A stretch of 64,000 nucleotides of DNA from Lasiodiplodia sp. COLG20 (Eukaryota; Ascomycota; Dothideomycetes; Botryosphaeriales; Botryosphaeriaceae): positions 3,224,001 through 3,288,000 of the forward strand of contig VNWV01000003.1 in NCBI GenBank assembly GCA_009801085.1, written 5' to 3'. Below the pieces are notes generated by a model. That model had not been told where the DNA came from. It saw only the letters and a list, made by a program, of their open reading frames with translations, and did no database searches. Of this stretch, positions 44,297 to 55,943 are shown piece by piece (position 1 is the first letter of the stretch; the number at the start of each line of letters is the position of its first letter). The position numbers and the translations under genes are program-made.

Positions 44297-46772
44297 GAGA
44301 GCAGCAGCGGTATAAGACGCCCTCTGAAGGAGGATAGGAACATGTAAAATTGCGGACTGGTTAGGGATTGGATACAGAGTGCGTGCTATGGCGAGGAGGA
44401 CATATGATTATGGAGGATACCCCCTAGTCTCTACGGTTTGCTTGGAAGTTTCCTTCTGCTTTTTGTCAGAACCATTACCCGTCCATGAGCTCCCAAATCT
44501 TCTTCAACGTTTCATAATGGGGTATGCCATCTCATCGATGCGAAGGTGCCACGAACCAAGGGGTTTGTCTCATTTATCGTAGGATACGTCTTTGATCATT
44601 ATTGTTAAAGAGCACACCCGACGATCTGCGTGTCCCCGACCGGCACAACTCGTATCTACAGAATATTGGCAACCGTTGTCCACTCGCGTGGTCTTTTTTT
44701 TTTTTTTTTTTTGCTCTCCACCGCTACGAGTTCCTTCTACTAACAACCATATACTTCCTGCTCACCTCACGCTGCTGAAAAATATTTACTTTTCCTTTTT
44801 CAGAAGAAGCTATCTATGCCGATCACACGTGTAAATCATGGTTGCGCATGTTTCAGCATTGACAGGGAAGCATAGGATATCAAGCCATTATATAGATCAA
44901 GATTGGCCGAAAATACAGATATCGAGAGTGTGGTAATTTACATGTACCGTGGTCAAGGGAGGAGCTCAAGCCTCGGGGAAAGAACGAGCACGGCCGTGTA
45001 ATAGTAATTGTTTGCTTTCGTGCATGCTAAAGTATAGCGTTGCATGGATTGGGTCATTAGTCTTTCACCTAAACATTTTTCTTGGCGGTTTTGGCAGTTC
45101 CATCTTGCAAGAGATATGCCTGCCAATGACGTGGTGCTACAATGAACTCGAACAGCTCCACCACTTCTCATTTAGTGGGGGATATATTTAGTCACAGCAG
45201 TGCGAGTTTCTTCTGAGATTTATGTTTAATTTGCTTCATCAGGGGTCATTATGCGAGGATACAGGGTACGTAAATGATGGCGGGGCTGGCTCGTTGTAGC
45301 CGAACTCTAGTTCTAGTCAAGTATAAAAGTCCAAAAGCTGGGGGTAAGGATTAATGCAGAATTAGCTGCGTTTATAGGAATTGGATGACATCTGAAACGC
45401 GGTTCGATGCTCGGATAATGGCCGTTCGTTGATGGAGTCCAGGCGGGGGAAGAGGCACTAAGAAGCGCGGCGGTTGGCAGCGTACCCCATTTTGGAAGTC
45501 GCCCAGGAAGAGGATAAAGATAGCCTAGTATCTGAGGTGGACGTAATCCTGCTTCTTGGCTTGCTCAGCCTGGTGTGTCATTTGAGAGAATTTTCAAAAT
45601 TGCATGTCCACGTGTGAGTGACGATCGGATGACGACAGAAGACCGGCGATGAAGAAGGCGCATAAAACCCTGGGCGAATAATGCTCATTTCCCGCACGAG
45701 GAGAACCATCAAACACCATTAGAGAATTTGGAGGAAGATTAAGTGCGCTCAAAAACATTGGTATTGTTGTAGCACGGACGGGAGGCCAAGCTGACTTCCC
45801 TTCGGAACAGGATCGGTGCATGAATCGAAGCCAGCTACCCACACTTTCACCCTGGTACTGCTGTAATCCAGTGGCTGGGCGCGACGGCTGGTAGCAAATG
45901 AGGTTGGTGACATCAGGGTGAGAAGAAGTTGGATGCAAGCCGAGTCTGAGAGCAGTCGCAAATGCCAGGAGCGAAGACGCAGCGCGGATGGGGGCGGAGG
46001 GGTGGCGTGCAAGAGATTGGAGGAGCTGGAGGGGCGTGGACTTACGAGGTGAGGTGCGTTTAAGGCAAAGAGCCAGTCGGACGCTCTACAGCCACCAACG
46101 GACTACACTCCGACACAATAGCCCTGTCAATCATGTCGGGGATGCGCACTGGAGCGAGGGTCCTTCGGAGGCGTGGGTCCACTGTGGGTAAACTGCCAAA
46201 ATACCGCCAGTGACCTCGACCCGGAGTCTCTTGCGGCCTCATGTCGTCACTTGGGCCTCAGCGGCTGCTACTCGTGCTACCAGCGCGGTATATTTGAGCC
46301 ACTGCCCCTGGCCCGTTGTGCACTAAGGAGCCTGTCTCTCTCGTGCCGCAGCAGACACGGGCCGGAGCCCGCAACCACGACCCGGCCCGGGCAACCTCTC
46401 GTTGCACTTCATGCGGCTGCCTCGATGCCGGATCCAGAAAGGCGAAGCAGGCAGCGGGCTGGACCAGAAGCTGCAGCATCTCATCTGCCGCCGCTACTGC
46501 TCTTCTGGTATGGTACGGGGCGAGTGGCGGCAGCAGGACGTGGTGACTGGGTGAGGCGACTTTTGGTTGACGGCCTCAGTAGAGGAAGGCGGGAGACTCT
46601 GCTCGGAGCCGTTTGCGCCGGCGCTGCCATTCGCTCCACTGCCGCACAACATCACACTGTCTTGGCACCTCCACCGTTCTGCTCCATCTCCAGCAGGCGC
46701 GCCACTGCCGCTGCCGAACCCCTCTGGTGGCTACAAGTCTCGATGTGACCGCCTACATGCTCACGCTCCGCG
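44297..46772. other. 2.5-kb intergenic region
   Basis: No supported gene. It includes a run of 19 T at 44694-44712 and an AT-richer part up to about 45400. The last few hundred bases before the Zn2Cys6 gene are GC-rich with many short overlapping frames on both strands, which I regard as promoter DNA. Confidence 0.5.
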
Positions 46773-49268
46773 ATGGCGCGCCAACTACTGCCGCATTCGA
46801 CTGCGCCGCCCACCCTTGACCCGCCCGCTGCCCCAGCCAACGGCCAGAAGCGCAAACGCCCGAACGGCATCCTTGCCGTGGCATGCCTGGCCTGCCAGAA
46901 AAGAAAACAAAAGGTCTTTCCTCCCCCAGACCCGTCTAGCCAAGCCTCCAGCCAATTAACGCCGCATTCACAGTGCGACGGCGCCCGTCCTGTCTGCCGC
47001 TCTTGCGCATCCAAGAAGATTGCCTGCGTCTATGACGTCCCTGAGGGACAGACCAGGCTTGCCGCCCTAAAGAGCAACAACGCCCAGCTCCAAAGCCGTG
47101 TGTGGGCTTCAGGCAATCTCCTCTGGGCTCTGAAAACCTCGCCGCCAAACGACGTTGCACAAATTCTGGAGCGCATCAGATCCAGCGACGACCCCTCGCT
47201 CATCCTCGACGACTTCGGCCTCGAGCCCGGAGCCTTGAAACCGCCGCCCTCGCGAGCTGCCTCAGCACCAACCTCTCCTCTGCAATTTTCCTCAGAGCCT
47301 GCCTATTACCCGTTGGAGTCCATCTCTATCGATAATTTACACCCATCAAATGAACACTGTCTCTCAGCTTCCGTGCTTGCCCTTCTTAGGTCTCCGGCAA
47401 ACCGCGAAGCTTTGCAACTTTTTCTTCAATGCACCGGCCTTCTCTTCCACGTCTTAAGCAAGACACAGGCTGCTGCCGTGCTAGAAGAAGTCCTCAATAA
47501 TGCCGATACTGCCATTGCCAAACCCTTACTTTGCGAGGTCTGCGCCTTGGCCGCTGTGGCCGCCCAATATCTCCAAGGAAACACGGCCCCTAGCACCAGC
47601 CACCACTTCTACAATATCGCGAGGCAGTACTTGGACGACGCCATAGTAGCCGATCCCTTGCGCGCGATGAAATCCTGTGCCCTGTTGGCCATGTATAACA
47701 TTGTTACCAAGGCATCTGTTGCATTGGCGTTCGTTGGTATGGCTCCTCTGTCTCACTACGATATATTAAATTTCTTCGACGTGATTTAGGTATAAACACA
47801 AGCTTAAGTTCTTAGGCTAATTAAATTGGCAAAGAAATGGGTCTTGGTCTAGGGACAAGCCAGAAAATGCCCAAGGGAGACCCTCCAGCCCGTATTTCCC
47901 TTCAGTTGTGGCATGGCTACAGGAACGCTTGGAGAACACTGTTGTGTTGTAAAGGGCAAGCGATTTAATCCCTTTCAGACCCGCCTACCGCTAACCCTTG
48001 ACAGATGGTTGGTTGTTGCTCCAGGTTACCCACTACGCGATGACTGGATTGAGAACCCCATCGCAGTATGTCCTTTCTCGATATCCATTCCCTTTGCTAA
48101 CAAACACAGTCTAGCGATGCCCCGTCAGGATCCGTCCCTTTGATCGCAGACAGTGTTCAGAGGGAAATGACGCGACTCGCCATCATAAAGACGAGAATGG
48201 GTCTGACGCCTTTTTCGTTCACCGAGTCCTCGAAAGATGCCATCGAAAGTATCAAGGCAGATTTGCACAGATGGTACGATCAGCTGGATCCTTCAATGCA
48301 GCTAGCTCCAATCTCTGGGCAAACGATCGATCGGAATTGCAGGCGCGGTATTTATCTCATGCACTGTCTTCACCTGGGAACAATGATGTTTCTTCAACGG
48401 CAAATTCTCCAGGAATACGTCTCAACCGCAAATTTTGATCCCAGATTAGCGGAGGACACTATCCGAAACCTTTCTGATTCGGTCGAGGAGGGGTTTACTG
48501 CATCGACAACTAGCGCGAGGATTCTTGGCCTCATTCATGCAGATGGCGGCATCTTTCAACGCTGTTGGCTGTGCATGTGAGTAAAGTGGCATACTCCTTG
48601 AATATAATCGTCTTGGTTAACGCAGCATTGGCAGTTACCAGTCATATATGGCTACAACGGAGATACTGTTCATGACGACACAGAAACTCCTGCACGGCTT
48701 TCCGGGGGCACAATGCCGTCCGGATCTAGCTGTGGCGACTCAATCTCTGGCAGTGCTGGAGTTCTGTGCTAACGCGGATCATCTCGCCAAGGAACTCCTG
48801 AGTTCTGTCCAGAACCACTACGAGTACCTCGATTCCATAACCAGGGATGACGTGAACAGCATTGAGCAGATGTATTGCTTCAGCCCGCCTCAAGAAGCAG
48901 CCGTAGCCCATTTGAGCATGCCATGGGAAACCCTACTGAAGCTTCCCACAGGAGATTCTAAGCTTCACAAGCTATCGCAACATCTGATGGCCAGAATCTG
49001 CTCTCCGCTTACGGATATCAAGGTAATTGGGCAGCGTGGCTTTAGAGGTCCTGTGGCATCATCCAGTATCCCTATGCCCTTAAGCAGTGCCGAGGAGGCT
49101 GCCATCGGTACACATTTAGATTGGTCAGCCGACGGCGGACTTTGTGGACCAGATGCACCAACGAACTCTGTGGGAGATTTGATTTTCATGAACCTCGGAA
49201 ATGATGTTTTCGACCATTCGAACGATCTCCATGGATGGACTAATAAGGAAAACTCTCTTGGTTCTTGA
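46773..49268 (+). CDS. Zn2Cys6 transcription factor with fungal middle domain
   Basis: Six exons (46773-46913, 46974-47736, 47835-47943, 48005-48065, 48110-48576, 48626-49268) keep frame to give 727 residues. The binuclear zinc cluster has Cys38, 41, 48, 55, 58 and 65, a C-x2-C-x6-C-x6-C-x2-C-x6-C pattern, and is split by intron 1 right before the third Cys. A fungal-specific transcription factor domain fills most of the rest (helices around LLRSPANREALQLFL, ALLAMYNIVTKASVALAFVEMGLGL, GYRNAWRTLL, WLVVAPGYPLRDDW). The target genes are unknown; the secreted repeat protein is 3.5 kb downstream, which alone is no evidence of control. Introns 1 and 3 have poor donors (GTCTTT, GTGTTG) although their branch sites and acceptors are good, so part of the model is uncertain. 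Confidence 0.8.
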
Positions 49269-50437
49269 TTAGGATCGAATTGGTTTTCGGATGCATAGGT
49301 TTGTTACTACTCACAGCTTTACGCTTAATATTTCTTTTTCTTTTCAGGACTTCTGGAGTCATTGTGGTCACACCACGGTTGATTTACGAGAGCTCGCCTA
49401 CTTTGCTTTGGCAGATACTTGCGCACAGCAAGGTCTGACTTACGGGCCTTTTGGTTTTGACCACGTCTTACTGCCGATATTCTTCAAGTGCCGTATTTTT
49501 CAGTATATTTTTGAATTCGGTGTTGACCCTTCGCAATACTTCTAATGTCATAGTTTACTATCCAGCATAAATAGAATGAATACTCTTTCCGTGATCTCTC
49601 GTATTTGCTCCTTGAACTACTCTGCTTTATTGACGCTAATGCTGTGTTCATCTAGCCGAGGGAATGACAGCTTGCCCTGCAGCAGATCCATGCAACTATC
49701 CTAGACTATTTAGGAAGCAGCGAAATGACCACCTTCCACTTTTGCATTCTAGTGACGTAGTTGGAAAACCCGCCCGTCCGGAGGGCTTCAAGGGCCTGCT
49801 GCAAGACTGTATCCCAACAGCTAAACAGAAGTCCGAAACATACAGAAAGAAAGGAAAAATGGGGCAGTATGAAGCTGGCTAAGGGGTAAACGACGAAGTC
49901 AAACAGCACATATGGAAAAGGGAGGGAGCGCTCGACGTGTACTGGACCTGTCACAGGGATGAGGGATTTCAGCTGCGTCTCCTTGTATTTTAGCCGTCTG
50001 CATACATTCATGATTACCAAGAGTAGGACCTGTTCCGCCACGAGATATTAAGGAATGTGTAGATCTAGTTAATCTTACAGTATGCATCTTTCCCTTGCTT
50101 TGTGGACGTGGCTGCCGCTGACTGCTTGGCACCGAGCGGAAAATACTCCGTTTCAGCGTGAATGGTGGATTTTGATACACCAAAGGCTTAAATGTGGTCA
50201 TCCTTGCATTTCAGGCAAGAAGAGGGGTTGTGTTGCTGGATTACATGGGTTGTTGGGACAGTCAACGAACTCAAAGTCTGCAACCAAATACGACAGACAG
50301 CTGGATATTGGAAGAACTGAGCAAATGCTCTTTTAAGAATATTAGACAGGGGGGTATCGCAGCCGAAGGCTAGCGTGAAGGATAGTACGGCCCTAGGCGT
50401 AGCTATGCCTCAGCTCGTTCTTAGAAAATGACATATG

Positions 50438-50520
50438 TGGGTAGCTGAAGCTATCGTCGGGACGAAAATGTGGAATTAAAAATTCTACATACACGTCCGG
50501 ACGATAGCTTCAACTACCCA
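50438..50520. repeat. 83-bp palindromic element, copy A
   Basis: Begins TGGGTAGCTGAAGC and ends GCTTCAACTACCCA; the arms match at 25 of the first 27 positions and fold into a hairpin with an A/T-rich centre. It is bordered by TGACATATG on the left and TGACATGGG on the right, agreeing at 7 of 9 positions, which may be a target-site duplication. It carries no coding capacity. Four copies in this window are all 83 bp. Confidence 0.8.
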
Positions 50521-52623
50521 TGACATGGGCAAAAAACAAATTCACGCTAGCCACCAGCTGCGAGAAAGTATTCGCTACTGCGAGGGCGCGTTTGCCACGG
50601 CATGACGTGGAGTGGCTGCGGTGCTGCTCTATAGGCGCAATGCACATACCAGCTTACCAGCAGGAGCCGCAGCCCTCTGAAGGGCGCAGTATCACGGCGG
50701 GTCGTCAACGCTACGGTAATTCAATTTTCGATCTGGATCCGTTTGTCGCGACTATTGTTAAAGTGAAGTTCTACATCCACATTTACTCTTCCATACATTA
50801 ACAGGCCTTTTCCCAGTGGTATCCGTGCCTTCAATGAGATCCTATTTCCTCAGAAACCAGCATTTAGCATGCTCCAATGCGAATTGCAAGATAAATGGGC
50901 TGGGCACTAGCAGCCAGGCTTGGTTAAGATGGATTTGTAAGCACCAATGACAACCATGCGACAACAACCAAAGGAATGAAGGTGGACTGATGTGGACAGC
51001 GATCCTGCCCCCGCGTGGTGGCGAGGGTTCCGGCGTCTGTGTCGACTAGCCGTTTCGGCTTCCGGTTCCGTTCGTCAGGCCGAGGTTGTCATGGTGCAAC
51101 GATGTCAATTGTACAGCCGAGAGGGGGCTTGGTGGAGTCTTGCATATGCATTCGAAATAAAGTCAATGGTAACACAGCAAAGGCCGGATGTACTTCCTTT
51201 CTCGTGAAATGTGTGGAGCGGTGTGCGGATAATTCGCATGTGGCTTTTCTTGAATATGCGATGCTGTCACATAGAAGGATTTGAAAAAAGAGATCGGGTA
51301 ATGATTTGTTTCGCAGCATAAGAAATGTGAAAAGGCATCGGATGCGGGCCAGATACCCATGTAGCCACCTACCATGTTCGACGAAAAGCCGTGATTATCG
51401 CGAGCCTCGAAAAAACACCACGTCGGAAAAGGCGACGAAAGCGAAACCGAATTACTAGATAAACTATAATCATGTAGGAATGCGACGGGAAATACCTACT
51501 TGCTGAGTCTTGCTAGGGGGAACGGAAAACGGCACAGATACCACGAGCGGTATGCAGAAATTCCCGGTCTGAGCAGCCCTACGACGATCAATGCATGACC
51601 TCGGATGAGGGTTGCATTGCCCTGATTGGAGCTGGCCCAGCATCTGCTGGATCTGTGTGAGCTGTGAAGGTCGCTTATGTTGTTGTACTATTTCCGTCGG
51701 AGACTAGAAATCTGCAAGGAGCGCGGCCAATAGAGACGAAGAGTCAAACGTCGACGTGATGAGCGGGGTGCCCCGATACCCCGGTCGAGCGCATCATCCG
51801 ATATGCAAAGCAGAGGCGTCCAATGGGTCGGCTACACATGTGTGGAAAAATCTCGACAGGAGCCGGACGCCCATCCGCCGTCGGAGCTGCTCCGAGACAC
51901 GTCCAGTCGCATGGCCAGCGGTGGGACGATGAAAGTTAAACTTGCACCTTTTCCTGTGGAATCTGTTCGTGGGCCTTGTGCTCCGTCTTTGGAATTTGTG
52001 CCGTCGCGGGCCTGAAGGCTGTGCAGGCATAAGTCCGTGGCTAAATCCGCCAAAAGTCGCGGCCGTGGCGTGCTCCTTTACTCATCGTTTTGGAATCATC
52101 AGGCGTCAACAGCAATGGTGGGAGATAAGGGTGATCTTATACTTGTGCTGATGCGAGTTGGGAGGCGAGCTGCCCCGTTAAGCCAGACTCCAGCAAAAGT
52201 CTCCGGGGCATTGGAGAGTCACGGGATCGGGGAGGGACGGGACGCGTGTAAGGCGGCTGGATCGGGCCGAAGGCGCGCGGCTTGGGGATGCATATATTGC
52301 CAGCCCGCCAAGCCGGCTTGGTGGTGTTTCAAAACGAGAGGCTCCCCAATTTGCGGCGGGAACTTCCAACGTCATTGCAAGGCGCGGCGAGACCCAGCCG
52401 CCGTGCGCGTCGATCAGTTGTGGGCGGCCCTGAGCAGAATAGACAGACTTGGGGTGAAACGAGAAGGTGGTGGCGCAGATCGGTTGCGCAGCCCCCTGAC
52501 CACACGAACGCACAGAAGACCGTCTGGTCAACGCTACCATTGCCTTGAGACAGCGTGGGCCACCAGTGAGACACGTATTTTGGCCCCGTTATGAGCTCAA
52601 GGCGCCGGGCTAACACGAGGCCC

Positions 52624-52630
52624 TATATAA
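52624..52630 (+). promoter_or_regulatory. TATA box of the secreted repeat protein gene
   Basis: A perfect TATATAA lies 120 bp before the ATG at 52744. The sequence in between is CT-rich (leader type). This is the clearest TATA promoter in the window and agrees with the strong codon bias of the gene. Confidence 0.7.
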
Positions 52631-52743
52631 GGCCCAACTCCTACCTCTCCCCGTGCTACAACACCCTTCTTTTCTACCCCGCATTATTCCTGTTTCAAAC
52701 CGACATTCCTTACAGCAGATCTACGCTCTTTCAGTCAGCCAAC

Positions 52744-53145
52744 ATGCGTATTTCTTCCGCCACCGCCCTTGCGGCCCTCGTCCTTGCCGCCAACGCCGCC
52801 CCGGCCGAGCTGCCCACCCACAAGACCTCCAAGGCTGGCGTCGTCGAGCTCACCGGCAGCCGCGTCCAGGAGCGCTCTCCCTTCGACTGGTCGGATATCT
52901 CAAAGCCCTTTGAAAAGGTTGGCTCGTTTCTCACCGGCAAAACGGACGAGAGCTCCAACGAGAAGCGCTCTCCCATCGACTGGGACGACGTGAAACGTCC
53001 TTTTGAATCTGTTGGCGATGCAATCACCGGCAACACCGAGAAGAACGAGAAGAGAGAGGCCGCTCCCTGGGGCTGGGAAGAATTCAAGGCTCCTTTCGTT
53101 AAAGTGGGGGATGCTATCACTGGCAACAACAAGGACGACAACTAA
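52744..53145 (+). CDS. Small secreted protein with three repeats at Kex2-type sites
   Basis: An intronless protein of 133 residues without cysteine. Residues 1-19 form a signal peptide (ALAALVLAANA). After a short pro-region, three diverged repeats of about 29-31 residues follow, each preceded by a dibasic or basic site: VQER before residue 45, NEKR before 76 and NEKR before 105. The shared pattern is a short hydrophobic/Pro start, DW or GW, an acidic pair, then KPFxxVG and TGN/TGK. The third repeat starts EAAPWGW, and KR followed by EA is the context trimmed by Ste13-type peptidases in alpha-factor precursors. Codons end strongly in C or G, and a TATA box lies upstream, so expression is probably high. 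The layout fits Kex2-processed repeat proteins (KEPs); a secreted effector-like protein that is not processed is the alternative. No tailoring enzyme genes are nearby. Confidence 0.85.
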   Translation: MRISSATALAALVLAANAAPAELPTHKTSKAGVVELTGSRVQERSPFDWSDISKPFEKVGSFLTGKTDESSNEKRSPIDWDDVKRPFESVGDAITGNTEKNEKREAAPWGWEEFKAPFVKVGDAITGNNKDDN

Positions 53146-55215
53146 ATGTCGACGGCGGAGTGGAAACCACGCGAGCACGGGCAATTGAATGAAAACCGTG
53201 CAGGCTGATACCGGAAACGAGAACGCATCTTACTGGAACCGATTCTACTGTTGATATTTTTCCTTTTTCTTTGTCAATTTTTTCTTTCAGTCTCCAGTCA
53301 ACCGAGACGTCATTTGCTGCGTAAAGAACCAAGACAATCGAGTACAGGCAGAAGGAAATTCAATTCTTACTCTCCATTTTTCGGATGCCAGGAACAAGTG
53401 CGAGGTCAGGACGCGGTCAAATTGCCAGATTCGTCAGTTCGTCGGCGTGCATGCAGCTGACCCTTGACGGTGATCCGCAACCGGTGTGAATTTGGCTCGG
53501 ACGGGGGCCGGGAGCACGGAAGGTCGATTCCACTATTGTGGAGTCGGAGATCCCTATCAGGCGTGAAGGTGCACGGCGACAGTAGATATGTACGTGGACC
53601 GGCAAGGCTGAACCCCCCGTCAGCCCTTTCTTATTGTAACCGTCGATCACTGGCGCTAACGTCCCCCTCGTGCGGAGGCGCTGAGCCGTGTGTGTAAGCC
53701 GGCGTGTGCATGTCATGTTGGTAGTATAGCCTCCGTCCCGCTGCAAGACCAAAACGCATGGCAACGGCTTAGCGGCGAAGTATACTGGATCGGCTGCGGC
53801 TGCGCTTGCGGCTCGACCACCAGCCACTGCCGCCGGCTGCCTACAAGTGCTTTCTTTTTTTTCCCTTGCAATAGGACGCCGTGCATTGACCCTGGCCAAC
53901 CACCTACGCCGGACTGGTCCGGCCAGCCCCCCTGTGAGCGGCTCACATCCTTTGCTCCCCACTCCATCCTGGAGCCGACCCGCACTGAATTTCCTGTTTC
54001 GCGGTCCGGTGGACGGCTTGACGGCTGGTCGGCCGGGCGGCTGGGATTGCTGCAGCGAAACCACAGCTCCCAATACGCCCGCTCCGACGGCCTTCCGGAG
54101 GTCGACGTCCAAGTGGCGAAATGCTAACTAGTGATAATGCGCTGATCTGCTCCAGATTGTCGGGTTTAAGGGTGGATCTATGGGAAGTCAAGTGCCGGTC
54201 CGTATCCTTGCAAGCCGGACGGTGGCTTGCTTTGCCCGCGGGCCGGCAGTTGCAAACAATGCGCAAGAGAGGCCCTTTCCGGTTACTGCATCCAAAAGTG
54301 CCGCAAAATCTGCTGGCTGCGTCTGGGGGGAAAGGAGCACGATATGTATGCTTAGATGCTTGGCGCTATGCGCCCCCTTCTGCCTTGATCTGCTTACACG
54401 CCGCCCTGTCGCTGTTGGTGGAGGCACTTTGAGCTTGGCCCCGCTCTGCCCCGTTCTTCCTCCTGTGCTGCCTTGTCCTAGACGCTCACGCGGCCACGGA
54501 CCACCCGTCAGCGGGTCCAGGCGCCTCTGCCGTCGATCGAGCTCCGGATCCTTGAAGTATGATAGCTGACGGCGGCCGAGTATATGGTCGCTTACGGCCA
54601 CATGCCAGCCTCCGGGCCAATGACGCGGTATCAACCCACCCGGTCGTCGTTCGTCGTTCGTAACTCCGACTGCGAGCAGCTGCTTCGGGCACAGTGCCCC
54701 AAGGGCAGCGCCACCCGGGGCATGAGACTGCCATGGCTAGGCCCGAGATTGCCGTCGGAATTTGACGGTTGATCCGGGATACTCAGAGTGGAGCTCCGCC
54801 ATCTGAGTGCTGCCTGATCTCTGATTGCTCGGCGTGGGGATGCACACAGGGCCCTGGATACGACGGGAGAGCTTCCGGTGCGCCTGAGGGATTCCAGAGC
54901 ACGCTGCGGGTGCGCCATCGTACCGAACCTTGTTCGAGCCTTCTAGTTTCATAACAGCAAGGATCAGCATGGGCTGCCCTCCGCGGCCGTGGACTGACGG
55001 GAGGCAGAAACTTTTCACACGTCTTCGCTGGCTGATGACTTGTCGCCACTCCCCGCACCTCGCCTGGTCAGTGCAGCTGTTCGGCCGCATCTGGGGCGCT
55101 GCCGGTATTTCAGTACCGCTTTCTCTTCGCTGCCTACCCGGACTCGCTGCTCCGGCTCGCCATCTTCGCAACCGACGCTGTGCATGATCTCCGGCCAGGC
55201 CCCTGACTAGCAACA
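53146..55215. other. 2.1-kb intergenic region
   Basis: GC-rich, with overlapping frames on both strands (for example 53417-54112 minus) that have no recognisable products and irregular composition. I regard them as chance. No repeats were noticed. Confidence 0.5.
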
Positions 55216-55943
55216 ATGATGCGGCTCGCGGTGAGCAGATCCAAGGCCGACTTCCTCCAGAGCCTGGGCCTATCCAACGACAATCCGGCAGATCGACAGG
55301 TGTACATCGCCATCAAGGTGAGAGCCGGGAGTCGGAGGGCCCACCCATGTGCTGCGTACTGACGAACCCCCCACCCAGCGCGAGGCCATGGAGGGTCGCG
55401 CCCGGCTGTGCCAAAACCGCGACAATCTCATGCCCCAATGCCGGGACGACGTGACGGTGCAGCCGCCCTTTTCGTCCAGCCAGATGATGGAGACGGCCAT
55501 GCACCGCGAGGTCCTCCGCATCTACAGCCTGGCCAGTCCGACCACGCGGCCCTACTACCAGCTCGGCCGCTTCATGGATGGCGAGAACGTCGACAACTGG
55601 GTCATCCGCTGGATGCTTTGGAACACGTTCCGGTACGGCATGAACAGGAAACGCCATCCAGGTAACTGCCCTCCTCATCCTCCTCCTCCTCCGCCGCCGC
55701 CTTCTCCCGCAACACCACCACCACCCGCCCGGCTCTTTGAACGCTGACCACGCAGACTCGGACGATTTGCTGAATTCTCCGGAAGGGTCCCCTACTCTTA
55801 ACACCGTATCGCCTGTCGTGTCACAAGCGCCAGCTGGCACCGACGGACGGACAGGTACGTCTCCGGCTTTTGGATTCCTCGAAACAATGCGTCCTCTACG
55901 CCCGTCATTTTACGGTGCGGCGTTCATAAGTACTGAAAAATGA
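55216..55943 (+). CDS. Unknown small protein, three exons
   Basis: Exons 55216-55317, 55379-55661 and 55756-55943 give about 190 residues. The introns (61 and 94 nt) have good donors (GTGAGA, GTAACT) and CAG acceptors. The first two exons look like a real, compact domain: KADFLQSLGLSNDNPADRQV, a helix with KREAMEGRARLCQNRD, LMPQCRDDVT, MMETAMHREVLRIYSLAS, YYQLGRFMDGENVDNWVIRW and MLWNTFRYGMNRKRHP. Two Cys and many aromatic residues are present. There is no signal peptide or membrane segment. The third exon is Ser/Pro-rich and may contain a further intron, since a GTACGT occurs at 55855. I do not recognise the family and assign no function. Confidence 0.65.

Larger units (their letters stand above)
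49269..52743. other. 3.5-kb intergenic region with one palindromic element
   Basis: No protein-coding frame is supported. It contains one full copy of the 83-bp palindrome at 50438-50520 and a flanking segment at 50352-50373 that recurs at 56850-56871. The final 120 bp is the promoter and leader of the secreted repeat protein gene. The rest shows no recognised element. Confidence 0.55.

Noticed and set aside
44694..44712. Runs of 19 T here and at 56008-56026 as retroposon tails
   Set aside because: No adjacent retroposon-like body or target duplication was seen; simple homopolymers are enough to explain them.
52744..53145. Ustiloxin-type (dikaritin) RiPP cluster
   Set aside because: The cores are long and diverged, and there is no UstY/DUF3328, tyrosinase or other tailoring gene within the window.
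53417..54112. Minus-strand frame of 231 codons
   Set aside because: No domain, irregular composition and an overlapping plus-strand frame of similar quality.
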